Positions 26,978-43,685 of a DNA stretch of 64,000 nucleotides are shown piece after piece. The stretch is taken from contig NC_058146.1 of assembly GCF_011075055.1 (NCBI RefSeq), positions 4,774,001-4,838,000 of the forward strand. Reading direction: 5' to 3'. The notes under the pieces are model-generated. The model worked only from the letters and a program-made list of their open reading frames with translations, was not told the DNA's origin and searched no databases. The DNA comes from Mangifera indica (lineage: Eukaryota > Streptophyta > Magnoliopsida > Sapindales > Anacardiaceae). A program made the position numbers and the translations under genes. How positions within the stretch are numbered: the first letter of the stretch is position 1; each line of letters starts with the position of its first letter.

Positions 26978-27343
26978 AAAAAAAATTATTAAGTCCATTT
27001 GTATTAAAATAAAATTCTAAATTGAATGCAAACTACAGCAAAACGACTTCGTTCAACAGGTATGCTATAAACCAAACCAACAAGCATAGAACTGGGAGTA
27101 TGTCCGGCCACGCAATCAAACATACAATTAAAAAAAAAAAATTATATGTTTGTTAAGTGGGAAACAAAACACAAGTTTTTGGATTTATTAAGGAATAGAT
27201 TCCTAATCAGCTGTTATGATTTTGTTAATTTAACATTGTGTTTGAGAAATTTTATTTAATGTTAATTATTAATTATTATACTAATGCAAAATCTTTGTTA
27301 TTTGCAGGCCAATTTAGTCAACTAACCTTTTGGTTTTTTATTA

Positions 27344-27963
27344 GGCCAAACGACTATTTCCCACCCAAGTTATGCTGTAATGATAAGTTTCCACCTTTTA
27401 ACTATGGAAATACCAAATACCCACCTATGATTGGTTAAATTTAACGAAATCTTAACCCCTGAAAATTTAATCTCATTTTCCCTCTAAAAGTTTAAAAACT
27501 AATATTTTTTCTCTAAGCTAAGTTTGAAAAAATCGAGGGTCTCCAACGCCAACGGCGACGACGCCTCAACTCATCCGACAGATAGGAAGAGAAATCGTCT
27601 TGATCGATCTCATCTTCGTTGTCTACTATCGTCTTTCCAGATGAAGACGACTCATGAAGATGATCGTCTTCCCAGACGACGTCTTCCCCGACGAAGTTCT
27701 TCGTCTTCCATGGCTTTTTCGATGCCGATCGCAAATGATCGTAGGATGCTTTCGGCAATAGAGCTGGAGATTTCAAAACAAACCCTAGGGTGTTTACTTA
27801 AGCAAATTTAGTTTTTAAAGTTTAGTAAAAGTTGATTCTATTTTAGTTTATTTTTAATATTATAGAGAAAATATGATTTTACCCTTAACCGTTAGAGTTT
27901 TGTTAAATTTTAGTGTTTCCATAGTTTGAAAACTTGTCATTACAACATACCTTTTAGTCGTTT
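27344..27963. mobile_element. non-autonomous Mutator-like element 2 (about 620 bp)
   Basis: Starts GGCCAAACGACTATTTCCCA. The right end is eroded but readable inverted (TTGTAATGACAAG, ACGACTA). Flanks TTTTTATTA (27335-27343) and TTTTTATTT (just after about 27963) match at 8 of 9 bases. The interior shares element 1 phrases: CCAGATGAAGACGA, ATCGTCTTCCCAGACGA, TTCTTCGTCTTCC, ACAAACCCTAGGGTG. A second, outward-facing family terminus (CTTGGGTGGGAATAAGCC TTTTGGCC) occurs at about 28347-28373, so this copy may be nested in or next to another relic. Confidence 0.65.
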
Positions 27964-28373
27964 TTTTTATTTTTAAGAATCATTGGCCTCTCTTTATTAA
28001 TCTCATTAATAAAAGTGACAAAATAAACTTACGAAATGGCCATTTTTTAAGTGAGGTGTGAAGAGACGAAAATTTTCAATGCTTTATGTTTTCAAAGCAA
28101 GTTTTTACCGGTTATCTAATTTTATTAGTAAGTTTTATTTGATTTTTTTAAAATGATTGTTTTGTTTTTTATTAAAATTATAAAATTATTATTAATATTT
28201 AATATAAGTATTAAATTATTAATATATTCTTATCAATTTAACAAATTAATCCTAAAAATATCAAAATTTTAATTAATTTTATATTTTTCCAGTTTTTAGG
28301 GTATCAAAAAATCAGTTTTTAGTTGAGACTTTAAAATTATATCAAACCTTGGGTGGGAATAAGCCTTTTGGCC

Positions 28374-30348
<1,975 letters not shown>

Positions 30349-31649
30349 GCTGAGTTTACATCGACGATGGGATTTAAGTTTTGCTTTTTAGATTTTGATG
30401 TACTTTGGAAGAAATTGTTTACCAGTGGATTAGCTTTTTGGTTTTGCTTGATTTAATTATGAATTTTAAATGCCATTTAGTAGTTATTGTCATTATTAGT
30501 TGAAGATAAATTATGTTATGTGTTCATACATTTATCCATTAGCAAGTGATGTGGTTGTCAATTTTCATAAAGTTTGTCAAATTTCAAGTTTAGTCTTTGA
30601 TGCATTATAGAATTCCTTGGCTTGCTCTTCACTTGAATTTTGGGGATTGTAAAACTAAAAAAAAAAAAATCTTCAAAATGATGGTAGCCTTAGAATGTGA
30701 TGGTCTTCACCATCTTTTGATGATTATTATTTCCATCTTTATGTTGTTTCCTTTTGAGAAGTGAGCTGTGAGGATTATATTATAAATTTTCTTAAAATTC
30801 TTTTGTAAATTTAAACTTTGATGATTACAGAACTAGATTAGGGAGTAAGTGGAAGATCCATTAAAATGTGGAATCATGCTGGTTCATGTGTTTGTGCTTC
30901 AGAATTTGATTCCATAGTGCCATCACTGTAACGGGACATGATTTTGATATGTGCATCTTTCATGTCAATATACTGAAACACATTTAATGGTAGCAAAAGA
31001 CCATCTAAAAGCTTGCTTTAATTTTGTGTTGAATGTAATTGCTTCCAATGAGAGTAATCAATAATTCTGTAGCTCTTACAATTACAATAAAATAACCCTA
31101 TCTATTATATGTTTTTGTGCTTAAATTTATTTTTCAAACAGCAACAGTTTGTTCTAGGGCTTACCAACTGAAGCTGTCATAAATCATGACAGAATTTAAT
31201 GCTTGAGCTTTTCGCAATCACTAAGAACCCTCTGAAGTCTTGTGATCTCTTGAATAAAACCAATCATTTGGGTTGGTATTGAGAAACAAATGCTTGTTCG
31301 TGTTAATCAATCAAGAATCAAATCCACTATTTCCCTCACTTTTTGATTTATGGCTACCTTGTTTCGTGGGTTCTTATGAAGGATAATATGTTTGGTTTGT
31401 ATTACTCTATCCTCTGGTGTCAAATAAACTTTATAAAATGAGCGGTGTGCATCTATTTTGAGTATATAAATTAGTGTATATTTATTTACGTTATTATATG
31501 ATTAAGTGTTATTTTATCTTTAATTTAAAATATTATATATATTAAATATGTATTTATTTGTATACTTAAAATAGGTACATATAATTTTATTGTTCTTTAA
31601 ATTAATTGCAAATGTTTCACTATGATTTTTTATCCTCCATCAACATAAA
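30349..31649. other. RPS15A 3' flank and intergenic DNA
   Basis: 3' UTR, then AT-rich spacer with one MITE copy at 31439-31593. No coding sequence recognised. Confidence 0.4.
31439..31593. mobile_element. MITE-like element, family M1, copy B
   Basis: Same architecture as the 10445-10611 copy: GTGTGCATCTATTTTGAGTA at the left, TTATATGATTAAGTG and TTTTATCTTTAATTTAAAAT in the middle, and TATTTGTATACTTAAAATAG at the right, ending ATAATTTTATTG. About 155 bp. It lies just beyond the inferred 3' end of the At4-like transcript. Confidence 0.6.
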
Positions 31650-31910
31650 CCATGGATATACTGACATTCGCAAAGGACAATTTTTAATTTCAAATTCTGC
31701 CCCCAATGAACCAGAAAAGAAAAAAATGAACAACAGCAAACCGTGAATTATGAAAACGAAGCCATAGTTATGGAGTATATCATCATCAAATCACTGACTA
31801 GCTACAAATAAGAGCAGAAAAGCAAGGAGCAAGACAAAAGAGGATCTATTTATATTTTAAACTGTCTTGATAATATTGAAGCTATAACCTTGATTTACAT
31901 TACATTTTCT

Positions 31911-31934
31911 TGCCAAAGATTGCAGTTGCCCTAA
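31911..31934 (-). promoter_or_regulatory. miR399 target-mimic site
   Basis: Minus strand reads TTA-GGGCAACT-GCAAT-CTTTGGCA. CTTTGGCA is complementary to miR399 nucleotides 1-8 and GGGCAACT to nucleotides 12-19 of the miR399b/c form; the preceding A can pair with nucleotide 20. The five bases GCAAT face only three miRNA bases (9-11), so the cleavage site is looped out. Arabidopsis IPS1 and At4 have the same arrangement with a slightly larger insert. The mature miR399 sequence is from memory of the family. Confidence 0.85.
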
Positions 31935-31957
31935 TGGTGTAAAATCACAATCATCAC

Positions 31958-32023
31958 CTAACTTTGAACACACTCATCTTCAAATGTGTCATCGTCAGGT
32001 CTGTCAGCAGCCTTGGAACCCAT
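31958..32023 (-). CDS. tiny ORF (21 residues) in the At4-like transcript
   Basis: ATG at 32023, stop at 31958; product MGSKAADRPDDDTFEDECVQ plus a final Ser. Acidic and not similar to any family I know. It ends 23 bases before the mimic site. At4/IPS1/Mt4 RNAs carry such short ORFs, mostly not conserved; translation may affect RNA stability, or the ORF may be meaningless. Confidence 0.3.
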   Translation of the reverse strand: MGSKAADRPDDDTFEDECVQS

Positions 32024-32120
32024 AGTAAGGAGCAGAGAGGAGAGACCTGTGCAAGAACAGAGAAGATAATGATGAAAAGCTCCAAGTTTAAGTGGGGGTA
32101 AATGGTGTCAGCGAGAGGGG

Positions 32121-32246
32121 TTTTATAGGCGTTAAATGGTGGGGACTAGACAGACAGGATCTTCTAAGCATATACTTCGAAGCATAATGCTTGCTTTTGC
32201 TTTCACCAAATGCTACCTCTAAAGGTGGAATCTGCCTAGGATATTC
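32121..32246 (-). promoter_or_regulatory. TATA box and two P1BS (PHR1-binding) sites of the At4-like gene
   Basis: TATAAAA lies on the minus strand at 32121-32127. P1BS (GNATATNC, palindromic) occurs as GCATATAC at 32168-32175 and GGATATTC at 32239-32246, about 40 and 110 bp upstream of the TATA box. PHR1-type MYB factors bind P1BS and activate phosphate-starvation genes. The 32088-32351 ORF overlaps this promoter and is fortuitous. Confidence 0.8.
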
Positions 32247-32351
32247 TGGCCATAGTGCTTTCCCTCTTCTCATCTTTTTTTCCCCGTCAGCTGCTGACAT
32301 GTCACACTTTGATCGACTGCTTATTGAACATTTAACAAAATCATAAACCAC

Positions 32352-33117
32352 CTATGAATGTTTTATCATCAACATGTGTATTACGACAGTAGATGAGCGA
32401 ATTAGCAAATAATACTGTACGTATAATATTGTCAAATGAATAATAACTTAAATGATAAAAAATATAAAATATTTAAGAGAAATAACTTGGGTTAAAGACT
32501 ATCTGTAATAAACTACCCAGGAAATATCTTCATAATATTTTATCTAAATATTTTAAAATTATTAATAGTTTTTGAACTTATCATTTTCATTCAATATACT
32601 TATTAGTTTGGATAATATATTATCAAAAATAAAAAATTATAAAAATTAATTAAATATAAATGTTATTATATTTAATAAAATAGGATAAAACTTGATAATT
32701 ATAAATAATTATTTTTAAGTTAAAAATAATAAAATATTATTTTATTTAAATATTTTAAAATATTTTTATATTAATTAAAAATAAATATATTTTTATCTTA
32801 AAAAATTAACAATCCTTATAACATTAAAAATGATACTCTGTAGCCGAGTGTATATTTGAAACACAGATTCTCTACTCCCACGGCAGACTGGGGCCATCTA
32901 AAAACGCCACGTATTAATCGCGGAGAGACACGGAGGAAGTCCGAAACTCAAAGTCTCTGAAATTATTAAACTTTTATCAGGCTTCAAGGCAATTACTGTC
33001 TTGCGCTTTTCATTTCTGGCTTCTGACCATAGTATTTATTCGTATATTTTATTGTTATCAAGAATTGTTTTTATTGTACGTCGCGTGTAGAAACAGAGAA
33101 AGAGCTAGAGAAAATAG
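32352..33117. other. intergenic region between the At4-like gene and RABE1
   Basis: Extremely AT-rich from 32400 to 32830, then more balanced near 32870-33117, where the RABE1 promoter and 5' leader should lie. No coding sequence. Confidence 0.45.
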
Positions 33118-36209
<3,092 letters not shown>

Positions 36210-36555
36210 AGGGAACCAAAATATATGCCTTGTGGGGGAAGATTAAGCCTGTGGTAGCCATTGCAGGGTGGAACTAATTGTGATGACTCTGTGGTTGGTG
36301 CATGTGTTTATTTATCCCTCTGCCATTTTTTTTTTCAGTTACTAGCATTTGTATGTTAAAGGTAGTGCTTTTTCCCAATTAGTCTGTGGAATTTACAATA
36401 TGACAGTCTTTCTTCCCTTTGTTTTCCTCATCATTTCCATTTCGAATGTTAAGGTTATTGACACTTTTGTGTATTACTTGTTTGTGTAGATAGATAATGA
36501 AAACCTGGCTCATTTCTCTTCTGTTACATTGTATAATGGAGAATGTTCCTTATGC

Positions 36556-36586
<31 letters not shown>

Positions 36587-37850
36587 TTGTATAACAAGGA
36601 ATCTCATCTAAGTCGAACCGCCGCATTGAGGCCAAATCAACCACAACCCTATGCCATTATTAGTCTTTACACAAGAATTAAGATACCCTTTTATTCTAAT
36701 ATACATTAAACTATGTAATGCAGAATGGATATTTTTATATAGATTTTCTTTTTCAGTAAAATTAGGTTAATATCATCATCATCTATGTATTTATTTATAA
36801 ATAAAGCAAATATTTCTCTTATTTTATTTTTTTAATTTTAACATAAAAAATTGTTTACCCTTTTCAGGTGTGAGTAAATAAAAATTCATCAAAATTTGAA
36901 TGGCTAAAATAAATCATTGTGATTTCTGAATTTCATTGAACTATTTACACCGTGGAATTAGGAAATAATTTTTTATAATAAAAATTGTTTTAACAAAAAA
37001 TAACCTTCAAAATCAGCCAAGTGAGAAGAAAAATTCGATTCGTTTTCCTTTCTAATAAAATGTGGACAGTTTTGAAGTTTCCAGGTCTTTTGTCAATTTC
37101 GTACGATGCAAAAATTAGGAATTTCAAACAGAAAACAACAAAACCATGATTTGACCAAAAATTTAAGTAATCCGAGAAAATCTTAGAAAAAGACATGATT
37201 TGATCGTATGGTAAGATTCCGATTGAAATAATATTTCGGTGTGATTTTAACTAAAATCGATCGTACATTAATATTATAGTGTAATTATTTTATAATTGTT
37301 TTAAGTTTAAAATTTTATTTTTATAAAATATGAAAAAGTATATTTAATAAAATTTTTGAAAGAAAGAATCTTAATAAATATTAAAAATTATAAAGGTATT
37401 TATTTGTTTTCAATGCGGGAAAATCAGTATATATGCCATAGAAAACCACAAAAAGTGCAATTTCAGCTCAGACGGAGTCACCGTCACCTTTTGCAGAACG
37501 ATTAGGGTTCCTCTCTATTTCTCTCTTTTATCTCCAGCTTTGTGGGTACGCTTCTTAATCGATTTATTTCATTAAAAATCCGTTTGAAAATATTTTGTTT
37601 TTGGAAATGAAAATCGTTGCTGTCTCACTTTTTGATTTATTGCGTTGAAATTACGGAAAGTATATTGATTCATGTAAGACAAGAATATGATCTGTTTGAT
37701 CCTTTTTTTTATGATGTTATGGTTTTCTTTTGTGGGTCGATTTTCGTTTTACTATTTGTTTGGTTTCTCATATTAGTTGTTGATTTTTGTTTGTTTGGTT
37801 TTCGATGAATTGCTTGTTTTTCATAGCGTTGAGGATTGAGCTTGATTGCT
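36210..37850. other. RABE1 3' flank, intergenic DNA, OGDH promoter and leader
   Basis: Includes an (ATT)n microsatellite at 36557-36586. The OGDH 5' leader exon (about 37460-37545) contains TTAGGGTT and is followed by a leader intron 37546-37826 (donor GTGG|gtacg, acceptor tcatag). No other gene. Confidence 0.5.
36557..36586. repeat. (ATT)n microsatellite downstream of RABE1
   Basis: About ten ATT units. Likely length-polymorphic. Confidence 0.95.
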
Positions 37851-40800
37851 ATGGGGTGGTTTAGAGCTGGTTCAAGCGTGGCAAAGCTTGCCATTAGGAG
37901 GACTTTAGCTCAAGGTGGTTCATATGCAACGAGGACACGTGTGGTACCTGCGCAGTCCCGGTATTTTCACACCACTGTGTTTAAGTCAAAGGCGCAATCC
38001 GCACCTGTGCCTCGCCCTGTTCCTTTATCAAGGTTAACTGATAGCTTCTTAGATGGAACTAGTAGTGTCTATTTGGAGGAGTTACAGAGGGCTTGGGAAG
38101 CTGATCCTAATAGTGTGGATGAGTCCTGGGATAATTTCTTTAGGAATTTTGTGGGTCAGGCTGCTACATCTCCTGGAATTTCGGGTCAAACGATCCAGGA
38201 GAGTATGCGTTTGTTATTGCTTGTGAGGGCTTACCAGGTTAATGGCCATATGAAAGCAAAGTTGGACCCATTGGGGTTAGAAGAAAGAGAAATCCCAGAT
38301 GATTTGGACCCAGCTCTTTATGGGTTCACCGAAGCTGATCTTGATAGGGAGTTTTTTCTAGGAGTATGGAGGATGTCTGGTTTCTTGTCCGAGAATCGTC
38401 CTGTGCAGACCCTTAGATCAATTTTAACCCGCCTTGAGCAGGCTTACTGTGGGAGCATTGGGTACGAGTACATGCATATTGCTGATCGGGAGAAATGTAA
38501 CTGGTTAAGAGACAAGATTGAAACCCCAACACCGATGCAATACAACAGGCAACGGCGAGAGGTTATTCTTGATAGGCTTATATGGAGTACACAATTTGAG
38601 AACTTCTTGGCCACTAAGTGGACTACAGCAAAGAGATTTGGGCTTGAAGGTGGAGAGACATTGATTCCTGGCATGAAGGAGATGTTTGATAGGGCTGCTG
38701 ATCTAGGGGTGGAGAACATAGTTATTGGAATGCCTCACAGAGGAAGATTGAATGTGCTGGGTAATGTTGTTAGAAAACCTCTTCGTCAAATATTTAGTGA
38801 GTTTAGTGGTGGTACAAAGCCTGTAGATGAAGTTGGCCTTTATACAGGAACTGGTGATGTTAAGTATCACCTGGGAACTTCTTATGATCGGCCAACTAGA
38901 GGTGGTAAGAGAATTCATTTGTCTTTGGTTGCTAATCCTAGCCACTTGGAAGCTGTAGACCCTGTTGTTATTGGAAAAACTAGAGCAAAACAATACTACT
39001 CCAACGATGTTGACAGGACCAAAAATATGGGTGTTTTGATTCATGGAGATGGCAGCTTTGCTGGACAAGGTGTTGTCTATGAGACTTTGCATCTCAGTGC
39101 ACTTCCAAACTATACTACTGGTGGTACTATACACATTGTAGTGAACAACCAAGTGGCCTTTACAACTGATCCAAGAGCAGGCAGATCCTCACAGTATTGC
39201 ACTGATGTTGCCAAGGCTTTGAATGCCCCCATTCTCCATGTCAATGGTGATGATATGGAGGCAGTTGTTCATGTATGTGAACTAGCTGCAGAATGGCGGC
39301 AGACATTCCATTCAGATATTGTGGTTGATTTAGTGTGCTATCGTCGGTTTGGGCACAATGAAATTGATGAGCCATCTTTCACACAGCCCAAAATGTACAA
39401 GGTTAGTCCTGTTATAGTCGTCTCTGCCTTTCTTGTCAGATTTGTGGCTCAATTGTGCTTGATTTTCTTCTCTTTTCTTTCTTTTTTTGTTTTCCTTTTT
39501 GGAATTTCAACCCATATTTTCCTTGTAGCAGCTTATGTTTCATTGTTTTTAATGAGAGGAAATATCTACCGCTCTCTAGCCAAGTCAGTAAAACTAGAAT
39601 TCTGATTGGTTCTATATAACAGGTCATTCGGAATCATCTGTCATCTCTAGAGATCTACAAAAAGAAACTCTTAGAATCTGGACAGGTGACCCAAGAAGAC
39701 ATTGATAAGATACAAGAAAAGGTCAACAAAATCCTCAATGAAGAATTCTTGGCCAGCAAAGATTATGTACCTAAAAGAAGGGACTGGCTCTCTGCTTATT
39801 GGTCTGGGTTCAAGTCTCCTGAACAGCTTTCACGTATTCGAAACACTGGGTATGGTGGTATTTTTCATTTTAAATTCTATTGTTAGCTGGCGCTGGCTTC
39901 ATAGATTTAGCTTAATGAATTTATTATGGTGTTGTACAGGGTAAAACCAGAAATCTTGAAAAATGTTGGCAAAGCAATCACAACCCTTCCAGAAACTTTC
40001 AAGCCACACAGGGCAGTGAAGAAAGTCTATGAGCAACGTGCACAGATGATAGAATCTGGAGAAGGCATTGACTGGGCAGTTGGAGAAGCACTCGCCTTTG
40101 CTACATTGCTTGTCGAGGGTAACCATGTCCGGTTGAGTGGTCAGGATGTTGAGAGAGGTACATTTACTCACCGGCATGCTGTGCTACATGATCAAGAGAC
40201 AGGGAAGCAGTATTGCCCTCTGGACCATGTTATGATGAACCAAGATGAAGAAATGTTCACTGTGAGCAACAGGTAATTAGTTTTCCATGTTTTGTCTTTA
40301 ATCAATTCTACTCTTTCTCTATGATTATCATTGTTAAGTGCTCCTGTATCATTATATTCTCTGTAGTGTATTGATATGACACTGATTTTAATGGCCTAGT
40401 AATAACACAGCTTAAAAGGAAAAGAACAGCGTATAGTTTAGCAAACATGCATTTGAGTGCCTGCTAGTGTCGTGTTTGTCTGCTTAAATGTCATCATGAT
40501 GAAGGTTCCTTGCTTTTCCTAAGCACATGTATCTTGGTATGTTGACTTCTGAAACTGCATTTGGAGATTATGCCTTGATTAGCCATCTTCTCCAATTGCA
40601 TTCACATGCCTAGATTCTACATATTTTTCCCTTGTTCTATTGGGGGCAGGCATGAGACGAGGTTTATTTGATCCAGATGAGTGTATTTTCTGCATTCTAA
40701 GAATTTCTTTGGGATAAACCTGTACTTTTCTAGTTCATATAAGAAACAGGTGACAATTCCTTTACATTATTGCTTCTATTTTGGTTTTTAATCTAAAACT

Positions 40801-42964
40801 ATTTATTTTCTGAACAGTTCTCTTTCGGAATTTGGTGTTCTTGGATTTGAATTGGGTTATTCAATGGAAAACCCAAACTCTTTGGTAATGTGGGAAGCTC
40901 AATTTGGTGACTTTGCTAATGGAGCACAAGTGATATTTGACCAGTTTATAAGTAGTGGTGAGTCAAAGTGGTTGCGTCAAACAGGACTTGTTGTGTTGCT
41001 TCCGCATGGTTATGATGGTCAGGGTCCTGAACATTCAAGTGCACGATTAGAACGTTTCCTTCAGGTATGCTCCACAAGTACATTTATATTGTCCTTTATG
41101 TGCTAGTTTGGCTGTACATCATGCCTCTTTTATTTGGTTTACTTTGTTGGGCCATGCTTTTCATGTGGATGGTAGGGAATAGGCATGCAATTGGCTTACT
41201 ATTATCTCCTCGAAATATTTGCCTAACACACTATCATATTTCTCAGTGTCTCATTTTTCTAGGTGGTTCCTAATTGAGGTTTATTAAATCCTCTTGAGGG
41301 GAATGTGGATGACAGGGTTTGACTTTGTTGCTAACTAATATAAATGTTTTTAAATTTTCTGGTAGATGAGTGACGATAATCCATTTGTTATACCTGAGAT
41401 GGATCCAACTCTTCGAAAACAAATTCAAGAATGCAATTGGCAGGTTGTGAATGTTACAACTCCTGCTAATTACTTCCATGTTTTGCGCCGACAGGTGAGT
41501 ACAACACAACTTATTTATTTATGAATTACTTCCCAGTTTTCAGCTATGTCTCTTAATTTTTTTTTTTAACTATTTCATGTTGCAGATACACAGGGAATTT
41601 CGTAAGCCTCTGATTGTGATGTCTCCTAAAAATCTACTCCGTCACAAGGATTGCAAATCAAATCTTTCTGAGTTTGATGATGTCCAAGGCCACCCTGGTT
41701 TTGACAAACAAGGGACCAGATTCAAGAGGCTTATTAAGGATCAAAATGATCACTCTGATCTTGAGGAGGGTATTAGACGCCTGGTTCTTTGCTCTGGGAA
41801 GGTGTGTCATTCTGTTTGTGCCACACTTTATGTCTGAAATTTTTAGTTAATGCTGAATGGTCTTGCATATTTTGTTATTTTACATATTTTTGTTACATGG
41901 CCAAGGGAGCATACTATATGTTTGTGTTTGACATAATAATTAATCACAAAAGAAAAATGGTTCATTAGATCGAAATGGTTACTGTTTATTGTGGGATTTG
42001 CTTTTTGATACATTCGCAATCTTGCTTGCAGGTTTATTATGAACTTGATGAAGAGCGAAGGAAGAAGAATGCAAGTGACATTGCAATTTGTAGGGTGGAA
42101 CAGCTTTGCCCATTTCCATATGATCTCATTCAGCGTGAACTTAAGAGATACCCAAGTACGTCTTCTGACTACTGACCAAAGAGTATTGTGTGCATTATTT
42201 ATAATGGAGAAGCCACATCTTTTTTTCTCCTTCTAGATGTTTTTATTGATAACGTGGATTACCTGCATCATCATTTCTGTTTATTGTTATCATCAGTGTC
42301 TTTTGACTGAAGCATTCAATTGTATTCTCCTGCATTAGTATCTTGCATGATCACTGCATTCTTCTTCTTGTCTTGAAATTAATGGTATTGAAACAAAATT
42401 TGTGAGATTATGAAATGTCTGCTCACAGTAATATAAATTAATACTGAAAGGTTCTAATGGAATATCACGAGATAAGAGATGAAGATCTAAACTAAGTTTT
42501 AAAAATGAAAGTAGTGAAATCGTTTTAGAATTTAGCTAGTTTTTCTGATTGTAGTAAAGGAGTTGCTCGTTAAATTTTTTAATAGTGAATTTAGTAGGCT
42601 TTGTTAGTGAGCCTACATGTTGCCGTTCAATTTATTTGATGACTTCGTTTTTTCCATTTCTTATTTCATTACGCAAATTTTATCGAGATAATGAGGCTGA
42701 TTTGTTTTAATTTTGGTTGTTTCAGATGCTGAGATAGTTTGGTGCCAGGAAGAGCCAATGAACATGGGTGCATACAGCTATATCGTAGCCCGCCTTGGCA
42801 CTGCCATGAAAGCACTGAGCAGAGGAACCATAGAGGACATCAAATATGTTGGCCGTGCTCCTTCAGCTGCCACAGCCACTGGTTTCTATCAATTTCATGT
42901 GAAGGAACAAACCGAGCTTGTGCAGAAAGCCATTCAACCTGAACCAATCAACTACCCTTTCTAA
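37851..42964 (+). CDS. OGDH: 2-oxoglutarate dehydrogenase E1 component, mitochondrial
   Basis: Thiamine-diphosphate-dependent decarboxylase of the TCA cycle: it decarboxylates 2-oxoglutarate and passes the succinyl group to the lipoyl E2. Eight exons (37851-39401, 39623-39849, 39940-40272, 40818-41064, 41366-41494, 41586-41801, 42032-42155, 42726-42964) join exactly to 1,021 residues, the plant family's size. The N-terminus [20 protein letters not shown] is an Arg-rich amphipathic mitochondrial presequence. The E1-specific N-terminal motif is [20 protein letters not shown]. The ThDP region includes [28 protein letters not shown] and [16 protein letters not shown]. The transketolase-like pyrimidine part has [28 protein letters not shown] and [13 protein letters not shown]. 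The start at 37851 rather than earlier follows the family N-terminus. Confidence 0.97.
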
Positions 42965-43587
42965 AATTCCTCTAAACCCTTGAAAACAGTATAAAAATAC
43001 TAATGATTTGCTCCAAAAATAACCTGTGGTGCTCTCTGAAATTTTTTATTTCTATTTCCTCTGTTGTTTGATGCTTGTCATTAAGCCTGTAATCTTCAAA
43101 ACACCACGGAAATCATTGAAAACTGAGAATCCCCATGCCAAATATGATATTCAGGCACTACTGTTGTAGTGTTTTTGACTGTAATAATGTTGTTGAGATG
43201 AATAGACTTATAATTAAATTTCAGTTTCTTTTTTCTGTCAATTATATTTTTAATTATTATTAATTTCTTCACCTTTATTTCTGTAAGTAAGTTGGTAGGA
43301 AGTGTGTAGTTTTGCTTTCGATAGCCTATAAACCGATCAACTCCAAGAGCAAAATAAGAAACCCAAAGAGAACTTTAATCTTTTGTTTTTGGCTTGAGCA
43401 TATATCACATATAAAAAATATTGACAAAATTTCTCAAGAAATTGATAATCATGTAAAAATTGATGATTGAATTTAATTTTTTAAAATTATAAATCAAATA
43501 GTCAAGCAGAAGGTTAGTTGATTAAAACTTAAAACTCCTATTATTGATTTAAATATTATGTTCGACAATAAAAAATTGATACTGTGC

Positions 43588-43685
43588 ATGAGCCTTCGCC
43601 CTGCTGATAGTCTTCAAATCAACAGGCTGTAGCAGCCATTTTTGAGGCTACTACCAGCATGGGCAGACTTATGGCCCTCATTTAA
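43588..43685. other. imperfect hairpin of unknown nature
   Basis: GCCCTGCTGATAGT (about 43600) can pair with ACTACCAGCATGGGC (about 43659), with one mismatch and one bulge. GAGCC outside and GTAGCAGCC/GGCTAC inside extend the stem. Its base composition is richer in GC than the surroundings. It matches no microRNA I know. It could be a MITE relic, a microRNA-like precursor, or chance. Confidence 0.25.

Larger units (their letters stand above)
31650..32095 (-). ncRNA. At4/IPS1/Mt4-type phosphate-starvation RNA, miR399 target mimic (ends approximate)
   Basis: Members of this plant family are induced by phosphate starvation and sequester miR399, the microRNA that represses PHO2. Supporting features on the minus strand, in order: two P1BS motifs (32239-32246, 32168-32175), a TATA box (32121-32127), a start about 30 bp downstream (near 32095), a 21-codon ORF (32023-31958), and 23 bases later the miR399-complementary site with an unpaired centre (31934-31911). 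The family has no conserved long ORF, only tiny ones, as here. The 3' end is a guess. A short intron ending at an acceptor such as GCACAG near 32045 is possible. RABE1 is transcribed divergently about 1 kb away. Identification is by motif layout; full-length similarity was not tested. Confidence 0.8.

Noticed and set aside
32088..32351. 87-residue minus-strand ORF
   Set aside because: It spans the TATA box and both P1BS sites of the At4-like gene, has no family resemblance, and ends at the inferred transcription start. It is promoter sequence.
43588..43685. Calling the hairpin a microRNA gene
   Set aside because: No match to a known mature microRNA and no small-RNA evidence, so it is kept only as an observation.
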